Source: Isosphaeraceae bacterium
Lineage (GTDB): Bacteria; Planctomycetota; Planctomycetia; Isosphaerales; Isosphaeraceae
Direction of reading: 5' to 3'
Assembly: GCA_025356475.1 (NCBI GenBank)
Contig: JANXSX010000215.1
Coordinates: 1-55,541, forward strand
DNA length: 55,541 nucleotides
The position numbers were made by a program, and so were the translations under genes. Under the pieces are notes generated by a model. That model worked only from the letters and a program-made list of their open reading frames with translations, had not been told where the DNA came from and did no database searches. Of this stretch, positions 15,790 through 23,142 are shown one piece after another; the first letter of the stretch is position 1, and every line of letters starts with the position of its first letter.

Positions 15790-16776
15790 ATGTCACACTC
15801 TTGGTCGATCAAATATTTATTCCTCAGCGCATGGATGACGCTGTTTGTGATGGGTTGTGGCGGAAGCACCGACCCCCAAGGCAGTCCATCCGGGAAGATG
15901 CCGGGCTCTTCGGCAACGAACCCGAAGCGGATCGGGGCGGTCTTGCCGATGTTCAGCCACCCGTTCTTCATCGCGCAGAAGGCGGGGCTGAAAGCCAAGG
16001 CGAAAGAACTCGGGATCGCAATCGACGTTCGCGACGGGCAGGATGACGACCTGAAACAGATCTCCCAAGTCGAGGCACTCCTGAATTCAGGGATTGATCT
16101 TTTGATTCTTTGTCCGCGCGATGCCGATGCGCTGGTCCCCGCAGTTGAGGCTGCCAATCGTGCCAATGTACCGGTCATTGCCTTGAATCGGCTCCTGAAT
16201 GGTGGAGCGGTCCTCTGCTACGTGGGGGCCGACGACCTTCAAGGGGGCATTGTCCAGGGGGAGACGCTCGCGGCTGCACTTGGTTCACAGGGGGGTTCGA
16301 TTATCTACCTGCAAGGCACGCAAGGCTCGAGCCCGCAACGAAACCGACGGGAAGGCTTCCTCCGTAGCCTCAATCGACATCCCGAGATCAAGATCGCCGA
16401 CGACCGATTTGCCGCTTTCCAGGAGGACAAAGCCAAGGCCGTAATGACCGACCTGGTTCAGGCCCATCCAAAGGGGTCAATCCGTGCGATCGTCGCTCAA
16501 GCCGACGAGATGGCACTCCCAGCCGCCGAGGTCGCCAAAGCCGAAGGCTGGAAGGATCTGATTGTGATTGGTCTTAACGGCAATACTGCGGCTTTTGCCG
16601 CAGTCGAATCCGGCGAGATCTACGCGACCGTGCTTCAAGATCCCACGGAGCAAGCCGTTCGCGCGGTCGAGACTGCCGATGAGTACTTCCGAGGAATCAA
16701 AGTTCCTTCGTCGGTCATCACTCCTCTGGTCGCAGTCACGAAAGAGAACGTCAAGAAACTCAAGCCCGCATATTGA
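15790..16776 (+). CDS. periplasmic sugar-binding lipoprotein (RbsB type)
   Basis: 328-aa solute receptor for the importer. ATG 15790 has GAGG 7 nt upstream and starts a lipoprotein signal (SAWMTLFVMGCGG; lipobox VMGC), so the receptor is tethered to the membrane. The type I periplasmic-binding fold is evident: IGAVLPMFSHPFFIAQKAGLKAKAKELGIAIDVRDGQDD, LLNSGIDLLILCPRDADALVPAVEAANRANVPVIALNR, and IVIGLNGNTAAFAAVESGEIYATVLQDP, typical of ribose/galactose/inositol receptors. It lies 187 nt downstream of the permease, allowing extra receptor expression from a separate promoter. The ligand is unknown; the following Gfo/Idh/MocA dehydrogenase points to a polyol or uronic-type sugar. Confidence 0.9.
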   Translation: MSHSWSIKYLFLSAWMTLFVMGCGGSTDPQGSPSGKMPGSSATNPKRIGAVLPMFSHPFFIAQKAGLKAKAKELGIAIDVRDGQDDDLKQISQVEALLNSGIDLLILCPRDADALVPAVEAANRANVPVIALNRLLNGGAVLCYVGADDLQGGIVQGETLAAALGSQGGSIIYLQGTQGSSPQRNRREGFLRSLNRHPEIKIADDRFAAFQEDKAKAVMTDLVQAHPKGSIRAIVAQADEMALPAAEVAKAEGWKDLIVIGLNGNTAAFAAVESGEIYATVLQDPTEQAVRAVETADEYFRGIKVPSSVITPLVAVTKENVKKLKPAY

Positions 16777-16795
16777 ACTGGAGTCCGTGCAAGAG

Positions 16796-17770
16796 ATGTC
16801 GAATTCAAAGTCACTTCGGTGGGGTATCCTTGGCTGTGCTCGAATCGCACGCCGGGGCTTGATTCCCGGCATTCACGGGTCGAGTTCGAGCCAACTTCAT
16901 GCGATCGCCAGTCGCGACCAGGCGACAGCTCAGGCTTGGGCCGATGAGTTTGCGATTCCGCGTGCCTATGGCTCTTACGAAGCCCTGTTAGGCGATCCCG
17001 AGATTGACGCGGTGTACATTCCACTCCCTAACGAGCTTCACCTACCTTGGACGATCGCTGCGGCCGATGCCGGTAAGCATGTCCTGTGTGAAAAACCCTT
17101 GGCGATCAATGCGCAAGAAGCAGCTCAGATGGTGAATCATTGTAAGTCACGAAATGTGGTTTTGATGGAAGCTTTCATGTGGCGTTATCAACCGCGTGTT
17201 CAAGGCTTGATGTGGCGGATCGCCGACGGTGAGATTGGCGAACTCCGCTTGATCCGTTCTTCATTCTCGTTCCCGATCGATGCCGGTGACTGGCGTCTTG
17301 ATCCCGTGCGTGGGGGAGGAGCCCTTTGGGACGTCGGGACCTACGGCGTCAGTACCGCCCGACTCTTTGCCGGTAGCGAACCGCTCCAGATCGAAGCCTC
17401 GGCGCACTTCGGTCCTACTGGTGTCGATCTATCGTTAGCGGCCCTGATGCGCTTTCCGAACGATGTGATCGGAGTCATCGATTGCAGTTTTGAACAACCG
17501 TTCCGGCAGACGTATGAACTTGTCGGCACCAAGGGATCGATCGAGGTTCCGGACGCCTATCTTCCTCCCGACCAGCCACTGGCCGTGCTCCGTGCTGCCG
17601 ACGGAGTTGCGACCACTCTCCCGCCGTTCCCAGGTCAAAATCAATATTCTGCGATGGTCGACGCGTTTGCCCGAGGGGTTGCTGACGGCCTATCCTCGCC
17701 TTCGGAGGACGGACTCCAGCAGATGGTTGTCCTCGATCAAGTACTCGCAGCCGCTCGCAAGGTAATATGA
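16796..17770 (+). CDS. Gfo/Idh/MocA family NAD(P)-dependent dehydrogenase
   Basis: 324-aa cytoplasmic oxidoreductase. The start ATG 16796 yields MSNSKSLRWGILGCARIARRG, with the Rossmann dinucleotide-binding motif GILGCARIA. The characteristic catalytic stretch HVLCEKPLAINAQEA carries the Glu-Lys-Pro triplet found in glucose-fructose oxidoreductase, inositol dehydrogenase and MocA proteins. The C-terminal alpha/beta domain has the conserved GGGALWDVGTYGVSTAR. Starting 19 nt after the transport receptor, it probably oxidises the imported sugar or polyol. The substrate cannot be named from sequence. A similar fold is used by deoxysugar biosynthesis enzymes, so a biosynthetic role is the main alternative. 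Confidence 0.88.
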   Translation: MSNSKSLRWGILGCARIARRGLIPGIHGSSSSQLHAIASRDQATAQAWADEFAIPRAYGSYEALLGDPEIDAVYIPLPNELHLPWTIAAADAGKHVLCEKPLAINAQEAAQMVNHCKSRNVVLMEAFMWRYQPRVQGLMWRIADGEIGELRLIRSSFSFPIDAGDWRLDPVRGGGALWDVGTYGVSTARLFAGSEPLQIEASAHFGPTGVDLSLAALMRFPNDVIGVIDCSFEQPFRQTYELVGTKGSIEVPDAYLPPDQPLAVLRAADGVATTLPPFPGQNQYSAMVDAFARGVADGLSSPSEDGLQQMVVLDQVLAAARKVI

Positions 17771-17809
17771 GGCCGTTTGCTGCTCGACTCGTCGAGGTGG
17801 CAACGGCCT
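17770..17809. terminator. two-tier hairpin between convergent dehydrogenase and yraN
   Basis: Outer arms AGGCCGTT (17770-17777) and AACGGCCT (17802-17809) are perfect complements; nested inside, CTCGA-CTCG-TCGAG (17783-17796) forms a second stem. The first base is the last base of the dehydrogenase stop codon, and yraN ends at 17821 from the other side. It is likely a bidirectional terminator or mRNA end structure; there is no clean U-run, so factor-independent termination is uncertain. Confidence 0.5.
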
Positions 17810-17820
17810 TGGGAGTTTCC

Positions 17821-18219
17821 TTACCGAAACATCTGCCAGCGTCCTACCGACTCGAAGGCGTTGGGGATATGTTCAATGATCGGTTCACCAGAGACGTCGG
17901 GCCAGACGATCGCAACGACGTCGAACCGCCATCGGCCTTCGAGCAAGTGGTGCTTCTTGAGGAAGTGAAGAGCGGCGTCGGTCAGCCGCTTCTGCTTGGC
18001 CAGGTTGACCGCTTCGGCGGGAGTGCCGTGCTTCCTGGTTTTGACCTCAACGAAGACGACGAGGTCGCCCTCACGCGCGATGAGGTCGATCTCACCTTGG
18101 GGGATCCGATAGCCCCGAGCCAGGATTCGCATGCCGTGCCGCTTTAGATAGCGGCCTGCGGCCCGTTCACCCTGGCCACCGAACAGTCGGTTCCAGGCGG
18201 CCTGGGCGATGGAGTTCAT
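17821..18219 (-). CDS. yraN: YraN family protein (UPF0102), nuclease-like fold
   Basis: 132-aa protein of UPF0102. The motifs match the family: GERAAGRYLKRHGMRILARGYRIPQGEIDLIAREGDLVVFVEVKTRKHG. Within this, GEIDLI and VFVEVKTR form the (E)D...ExK pattern of PD-(D/E)xK endonucleases; the role of the family is not settled, though it is often found near rnhB or rpl genes. The start ATG overlaps the stop codon of the upstream small lipoprotein as ATGA. No signal peptide is present, so it is cytoplasmic. It is convergent with the Gfo/Idh/MocA gene, separated by a hairpin. Confidence 0.9.
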   Translation of the reverse strand: MNSIAQAAWNRLFGGQGERAAGRYLKRHGMRILARGYRIPQGEIDLIAREGDLVVFVEVKTRKHGTPAEAVNLAKQKRLTDAALHFLKKHHLLEGRWRFDVVAIVWPDVSGEPIIEHIPNAFESVGRWQMFR

Positions 18220-18464
18220 TGAATGTTGAAGTGACCCTCGATTTCACGAGCCTCATCGCTCAAGAGGCCCGGTCGGCGGTTCCCAGGGTGGAACGCCTTC
18301 GCCCCCTCGGCTTTGATTGAGTGGACGTCGCCAGTCGCGATCTCATCCTTGGTCTCTTCCTTCTCCGCCGACGCTTTCTTGCGATGTGCGAGGGTCTCGC
18401 AGCCTGAGAAGCAGGCAATTCCCATCAGCAAGACAAAGCTCAGTCGGAACGTGTGACGTGCCAT
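18216..18464 (-). CDS. small putative lipoprotein
   Basis: 82-aa protein. ATG 18464 has a GAGGTGGG ribosome site and begins MARHTFRLSFVLLMGIACFSGC, a lipoprotein signal with lipobox CFSGC. The mature 60-odd residues are very charged (HRKKASAEKEETKDE, EAREIEGHFNIQ), predicted largely helical or unstructured, and include a Pro/Gly-rich central stretch (FHPGNRRPGLLSDEA). No family recognised. Its TGA overlaps the yraN ATG by four bases, so the two proteins are made in coupled fashion even though one is exported and the other cytoplasmic. Confidence 0.75.
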   Translation of the reverse strand: MARHTFRLSFVLLMGIACFSGCETLAHRKKASAEKEETKDEIATGDVHSIKAEGAKAFHPGNRRPGLLSDEAREIEGHFNIQ

Positions 18465-18697
18465 CTTTCCCACCTCAACGAGCCGCCGGGCGGCAACCAA
18501 ACAGGATGGCTCGCGGTGCGTGCGGGACGGAGACTCTCCCGCTTCCGAAGTGGCGTTCGCGTTATCCCACAAGTCCCCAATCAAGTCTAGCTCGGATCCG
18601 GACCAGTTTCGGGCTGGCTACCTCGAAAACTCACAAGAACTCGTGAAGCACTGTCTACTTCAATCCGATCCCTGGCGGCATGAGTACAGATCAAGAC

Positions 18698-20170
18698 CTA
18701 ACGGGCCTCTTGTTCGGGCTTCGACCAACCCCAACCCAAAACCATTGTCACGAGTCCAACCAGCGGCAATAGCCCCATCGCCAGGAATACCCCTCCAAAA
18801 CCACCGGTTGTATCCTTCACCCATCCCACAACTGGCAAGAATCCTGCCGCGAACAGGTTGCCCAAGGCTCCCAGGAACCCGACGATCAGGCCGGTATTCT
18901 GGTCGGAGATCTCCTGGCAGAAAGCGAAGTAGTTCGCCATGAATGCAGCAGCTCCCAGCGCCATCAGACCTAACAGTATGATTACTAATGAATCATTATG
19001 AACCAGGCCTACGAGTGTGCCGCAGGCAATCAGAACCACGCACCCGCAGAGGACGATCAAGCGAGCTCGGTCGGGTGCAAGACCGCGTCCTGCGAGTTGT
19101 TTCGAGAGCGAGCCTCCGATCAGGTTTCCCGCATCGGCAGCCACGAAGGGGATCGACGAAAGCATACCACCCGCAAGCATCGTCATACCTCGATCGGTTT
19201 GAAGGTACGTGGGGAGCCAGTTCACCAGGAAGTGCCAGCAGACGTTGATCGACACCGACACGACCGCCATGACCCAGAACCGCCGCAAGCGGACGACCTC
19301 GCCGAGGCTCAGCGCCCACCGGGCCCCTTTCAACTCGTGGAGCGGTAGCATCCGCGCGACCGCCAACAGACCGATCATCACCCCGGCAATCGCCCACCAG
19401 ATCGCGGGCTTGCCGACCTTCGGGAAGAGCAGGATTGCCGCAAGCGGGGGCAGCATCAATGTCGAGAATGCCAGCCGCGCGTTGAGGCTCAAACCCGATC
19501 GAGCGACTTCCCCGGGCAGTTCATCCAGGCCGACCGGATCCGCCTTGCCCACATCAACCAGACGCATCGAGCGGGGATCTCGGAGAAAGAGTCCCCAGGC
19601 GATGACCCAGAGGAAGCCGAGCGACCCAACCACGATCAGCGCCGTTCGCCAGCCGTAATGGGTGGCTAACCAAGGGACAGTCAGTGGTGTCAGAACCGCC
19701 CCTACGGCCGCTCCTGAGTTGAAGATCCCGTTGCCGAGCCCGCGGTCCGAAGGAGGCAAGACCCGGCTCGTCACCTTCAATGCGCACGGCCAGTTGAACG
19801 ACTCACCGAATCCGAGCAGGCCCCGAAGCGTCATCAGGACACCGAGAGTCGGTGAGAACGCCCCAGCAACTCCCGCCATTGACCACCATGCGACCGCCAT
19901 CGCATAGGTCCAGCGCACGTCGAACCGATCGGCCAAGAAACCCGCTGGGATCTGTGCCGCCGCATATGAGAGCTGGAAGGCCGCCAAAACCCAACCAAAA
20001 CCCTCTTGAGTCAGGCCAAATTCGCTGCGTATTTCGCCGCCCACTAAGGTGATCGTCTGCCGGTCCATGTAGTTCAGGACCGTCGAAGCAAACATCAGCC
20101 AGCAGAGCCCCCACGCCCATTGATCCGCTCGGATCTGAACAGGACCGTCGAGGCTTTTGTCCGAACTCAT
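18698..20170 (-). CDS. MFS transporter, anion:cation symporter (ACS)-like
   Basis: 490-aa major facilitator superfamily carrier with about 12 membrane segments. ATG 20170 has GAGG nine nucleotides upstream; the upstream in-frame Met is less well supported. The segment NYMDRQTITLVGGEIRSEFGLTQEGFGWVLAAFQLSYAAAQIPAGFLADRFDVR matches the ACS subfamily pattern (hexuronate and sialate transporters: 'YxDR' and 'AxxQxPxGxLxDRFG'). LLGFGESFNWPCALKV is the equivalent of the ACS 'GxxEaxxxPa' motif. Likely substrate is an organic anion such as a uronate; this is family inference. It stands alone, convergent with none and divergent from the gene at 20480. Confidence 0.85.
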   Translation of the reverse strand: MSSDKSLDGPVQIRADQWAWGLCWLMFASTVLNYMDRQTITLVGGEIRSEFGLTQEGFGWVLAAFQLSYAAAQIPAGFLADRFDVRWTYAMAVAWWSMAGVAGAFSPTLGVLMTLRGLLGFGESFNWPCALKVTSRVLPPSDRGLGNGIFNSGAAVGAVLTPLTVPWLATHYGWRTALIVVGSLGFLWVIAWGLFLRDPRSMRLVDVGKADPVGLDELPGEVARSGLSLNARLAFSTLMLPPLAAILLFPKVGKPAIWWAIAGVMIGLLAVARMLPLHELKGARWALSLGEVVRLRRFWVMAVVSVSINVCWHFLVNWLPTYLQTDRGMTMLAGGMLSSIPFVAADAGNLIGGSLSKQLAGRGLAPDRARLIVLCGCVVLIACGTLVGLVHNDSLVIILLGLMALGAAAFMANYFAFCQEISDQNTGLIVGFLGALGNLFAAGFLPVVGWVKDTTGGFGGVFLAMGLLPLVGLVTMVLGWGWSKPEQEAR

Positions 20171-20367
20171 GCGTGGGCGCCTCGCACTTGCGGGATAGGG
20201 AAGCCACAAGCATGCCAGAACAGGCTAGATTGAACAATTACGGGGTGGACAATTCCAAGCGGCACAAACGTTTGATCGGATTAGGCTCGCAACGATATCA
20301 GAGCCGAACTCGTGATCATGTCACCGATCTGGGTCATTTTTTCGTCCATTCACACCCTTCAGGACCG

Positions 20368-20395
20368 TTGTGAATCCTCTCTGTTGAGGTAGAAT
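20368..20395 (+). promoter_or_regulatory. possible promoter for the 253-aa gene at 20480
   Basis: TTGTGA (20368-20373), 16-nt spacer and TAGAAT (20390-20395), about 85 nt before the ATG at 20480. It sits in the 309-nt divergent region between the MFS gene and this gene, in which no small gene is evident. Confidence 0.35.
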
Positions 20396-20479
20396 CCTTC
20401 AGTAGCCGCATTCTCAGCGAGCGTGATTGACCTACGATTTTCGGGCGACCGACGGACAAGTGCAGGAAGGCAGGTCAAA

Positions 20480-21241
20480 ATGGCCAAGAACCATGGGGCG
20501 AAGCAACAAAAGAAACTGGCGAAACAGAAGGCCAAACGCTCGGAAAAGCGTTCCATCTTGCTCCAACGCACATCAAACGATCCCACAGTCCGGCTTCGTC
20601 AGGCGGAGAAGTGGCCGGTCGTCCAGGCTCTGGTCTCGGATGGTTTATGGTCAGACGGGATAGGCTACGGGATCATCGCGCGTCGGGTCAGTGGAGGGGA
20701 GCTTATCTGGGGCATTTTCCTCCTCGACGTCTACTGTTTAGGTCTGAAGGACGTCTTCTGGCAGGCGGGTTCTCTCGGCCAGTTCAAAGAATTGCTCGAA
20801 AAAATCACGGACCACAGTCCTCAGAAGCTCGTCAAGACGTCTCCCGAGGCTCTGGTCAAGATCGTTCTCGGCTCGGTTCAGTTTGCGAAGGCTTTGGGGT
20901 TTCCTGCCCATCCCGCCTATCGAAACACCGCGATGCTGTTGAGCGGCATCGATCCCGCGACTTGCCCCGACGAATTCACGTTCGGCAAGGACGGCAAGCC
21001 TTTCTACGTTCAAGGGCCATTCGAGTCCGAAGCTCAAGCTTGGACGATCCAAAGACGAATGGTCGAACTGGGAGGTCATTTCATGATCGGAGTATCCTCC
21101 TTGGAGCGTCTCCGATCGGCGAACTCTCTTGAGGACTTTGATGACGACCTGTTCGACGATGACGACGTATTCGACGAACTTGACGAAGATGAAGCCCAGG
21201 GTCAACTTGAAGCACCAACAGAGCAGGACAGCCCTGATTGA
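20480..21241 (+). CDS. conserved hypothetical protein with basic N-terminus and acidic C-terminus
   Basis: 253-aa cytoplasmic protein. ATG 20480 has GGAAGGCAGG just upstream. Residues 1-25 are very basic (MAKNHGAKQQKKLAKQKAKR), residues about 35-205 form a globular domain (VQALVSDGLWSDGIGYGIIARR, WGIFLLDVYCLGLKDVF, QFAKALGFPAHPAYR), and the last 45 are almost only Asp/Glu (DFDDDLFDDDDVFDELDED). I recall this combination, with the 'FLLDVYCLGvKD' stretch, from hypothetical proteins in myxobacteria and planctomycetes but know of no function. The split charge suggests interaction with nucleic acid or a basic partner. No enzyme motif is visible. Confidence 0.75.
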   Translation: MAKNHGAKQQKKLAKQKAKRSEKRSILLQRTSNDPTVRLRQAEKWPVVQALVSDGLWSDGIGYGIIARRVSGGELIWGIFLLDVYCLGLKDVFWQAGSLGQFKELLEKITDHSPQKLVKTSPEALVKIVLGSVQFAKALGFPAHPAYRNTAMLLSGIDPATCPDEFTFGKDGKPFYVQGPFESEAQAWTIQRRMVELGGHFMIGVSSLERLRSANSLEDFDDDLFDDDDVFDELDEDEAQGQLEAPTEQDSPD

Positions 21242-21445
21242 TTGAGTTTTCGGGCTTCGTCGAGTACAGCCCGTTCGGTAAGAGTGGAAAGCCCGGTTCG
21301 ATTCTCGACTCAGGACCGACCATTCTCGGAGCCTGGCCTTATCAAGCCAGCCCCCCTGCTTTCCATTCGGTCCCTCGTCGAATCGGGCTGGAACTGCTAG
21401 AATCTGTTTCTGTGACTCCCTACCTCGCTCGCTGGACATCCTGAG

Positions 21446-21919
21446 TTGCCCGAATCGCCGAAAGTCGCTCTGACGATCCATGAGATGCGCGGCGATTGGT
21501 CGCGATTGCTTCGGTCGACTGCGGCGATTTGGGGCGTTTCACTCCGTGAGACCAGATCCACCGAAGACTTGCGTGAGAGCTTCTCCGGGCAATCGGTTCC
21601 TATTGTGACGATCAGCTTGGCCACCCGTCGTGAGCAGATGCTTGCGGACCTGGTCATGTGTCGATCGTCGATTCCGAACGCATTGATCCTTGTCATTGAA
21701 CCTTCCCATCAGGCGGAAGCGGTGGAATTGATCCGCGAGCTTGGTGCAACTCAGGTTCTCTCCGGGGCCGTGCTTCCACCAACCGTCATCGACCTCCTCA
21801 AGGACTGGGTGGTGTTGGCGTCCCAGCGGCGAGAGCGGGTCGGCTGGATCCGGTCGGTGGCCACCCCCTTGGGGCCTCCGGCACCTTGGTTCGAGCGTTG
21901 GATGGGCGACTGGGTTTGA
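21446..21919 (+). CDS. hypothetical protein, possible receiver-like fold
   Basis: 157-aa protein if started at TTG 21446; an ATG at 21485 would give 144 aa. Neither has a strong ribosome site, so the start is unsettled. It has beta-alpha alternation (VPIVTISL, ALILVIEPSHQAEAVELIRELGATQVLSGAVLPPTVIDLLKDW) reminiscent of a pseudo-receiver domain: the strand-loop 'ILVIEPS' and the 'GATQVLSGAVLP' region resemble the beta4/beta5 portion, but no phosphoacceptor aspartate or lysine is identified. The tail (PPAPWFERWMGDWV) is Trp-rich. It lies 48 nt upstream of mrp on the same strand and may be in its operon. Confidence 0.6.
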   Translation: MPESPKVALTIHEMRGDWSRLLRSTAAIWGVSLRETRSTEDLRESFSGQSVPIVTISLATRREQMLADLVMCRSSIPNALILVIEPSHQAEAVELIRELGATQVLSGAVLPPTVIDLLKDWVVLASQRRERVGWIRSVATPLGPPAPWFERWMGDWV

Positions 21920-21967
21920 CCCGACTTCTTCAAGATTGACCCTCTGGTTCGTGAGGAACCTAACGCG

Positions 21968-23038
21968 ATGTTTGGTAATTCGGCTTCGACTTTGACGGAA
22001 ACGATGGTAATCGCCGCTCTCAAGGGGGTGAAAGACCCAGACTTGGGCCGAGACCTCGTCGATCTTGGGATGATCAAGAACATTCAAATTGGTGCGGGAA
22101 CCCTCGCCCTGACCGTAAACTTGACCACCCCAGCCTGTCCGATGAAAGCCAAGATCGAGGGCGATATTCGTCAGGCGTTGGGGGCTCGGCTGGGCACGGA
22201 CCTCGCAGTTACGGTCAATATGACCGCTGACGTTCGAGGCAAGGGAATCACCGAGAAGGGGGATATCCCGCTCGTCAAGAATGTGATCGCCGTCGGCTCA
22301 GGCAAAGGAGGCGTGGGCAAATCGACGCTGGCGGCCTCGATCGCCTATGGCCTGAAATCGTATGGGGCAGCCGTGGGACTGATGGATGCCGATGTGTACG
22401 GCCCCTCGATCCCCCACCTGACGGGAGCGGAAGGGCGGCCCTCGGCCAAGGGCGAACGCATCCAACCGATCGAGACTGCCGACGGCCTCAAACTGATGTC
22501 CATTGGCTTCTTGGTCGAGCCTGAGCGGGCTGTGATCATGCGTGGGCCAATGTTACATGGGATTATGCAACAGTTTTTGCATCAGGTGGACTGGGGCGCA
22601 CTCGACTACCTCGTGATTGACCTACCTCCGGGGACGGGTGACGTGCCGTTGACCTTGGCCCAAACGCTGCCACTCACTGGAGCGGTTGTCGTCTGCACCC
22701 CGCAGGAAGTCGCCCTAATTGACGCTCGTCGTGCGATCGCCATGTTCCGCCAGCTCAAGGTCCCCATTCTCGGGGTCGTCGAGAACATGACCGGCGAGAT
22801 TTTTGGACGTGGCGGTGCAGCGAAGATGGCCGCCGACGCCGGGATCCCCTTCCTCGGCGAGGTTCCTCTCACCGTAACGATGCGCGAGCGTGGTGATGCC
22901 GGCAAGATCGGTGATGCGCTCAAAGAGGACTCACCATCAAGGCCTTACTTGCTGGGGATTGTCGAGCAATTGGCAGCTCAGATCAGCATCCAGAACATCA
23001 AGTCGCCCAAACTGCCGAAACTCGAGATCTTGAATTAA
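21968..23038 (+). CDS. mrp: Mrp/ApbC/NBP35 family P-loop ATPase, iron-sulfur carrier type, lacking the CxxC
   Basis: 356-aa P-loop NTPase of the Mrp/NBP35 family, thought to deliver iron-sulfur clusters to apoproteins in the cytoplasm. ATG 21968 has GAGGAA nine nucleotides upstream. Residues 9-88 form the N-terminal MIP18-like (DUF59) domain, with VKDPDLGRDLVDLGMI. The deviant Walker A SGKGGVGKST is at 111-120, with DADVYGPSIPHL (the Mrp signature) and DLPPGTGDVPLTL. Where most Mrp proteins have NMSx..CxxC before the GxGGA motif, this one reads VVENMTGEIFGRGGA (about 270-285): the short cysteine-bearing loop is deleted. It may therefore be unable to bind a cluster by the usual dimer-interface site. 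Confidence 0.92.
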   Translation: MFGNSASTLTETMVIAALKGVKDPDLGRDLVDLGMIKNIQIGAGTLALTVNLTTPACPMKAKIEGDIRQALGARLGTDLAVTVNMTADVRGKGITEKGDIPLVKNVIAVGSGKGGVGKSTLAASIAYGLKSYGAAVGLMDADVYGPSIPHLTGAEGRPSAKGERIQPIETADGLKLMSIGFLVEPERAVIMRGPMLHGIMQQFLHQVDWGALDYLVIDLPPGTGDVPLTLAQTLPLTGAVVVCTPQEVALIDARRAIAMFRQLKVPILGVVENMTGEIFGRGGAAKMAADAGIPFLGEVPLTVTMRERGDAGKIGDALKEDSPSRPYLLGIVEQLAAQISIQNIKSPKLPKLEILN

Positions 23039-23073
23039 CGCGAATCTCTTACAGATCATCGCTTGAACAAACG

Positions 23074-23117
23074 AAACAGGACTGAGTGACCAACATGTTG
23101 GTCGCTCAGTCCTGTTT
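23074..23117. terminator. bidirectional terminator between mrp and the minus-strand ABC operon
   Basis: AAACAGGACTGAGTGACCAA (23074-23093), loop CATG, and TTGGTCGCTCAGTCCTGTTT (23098-23117) form a 20-bp stem with a single G-U wobble. A-runs on the left and T-runs on the right give a U-tail in both directions. It lies in the 104-nt gap between two convergent genes and is the clearest terminator of the window. Confidence 0.88.
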
Positions 23118-23142
23118 TGCATCAAGTCGGAAGGATACCGAC

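Noticed and set aside
21290-21320. CCCGGTTCGATTCTCG, resembling a tRNA T-loop
   Set aside because: No matching T-stem, anticodon arm or acceptor stem can be built around it.
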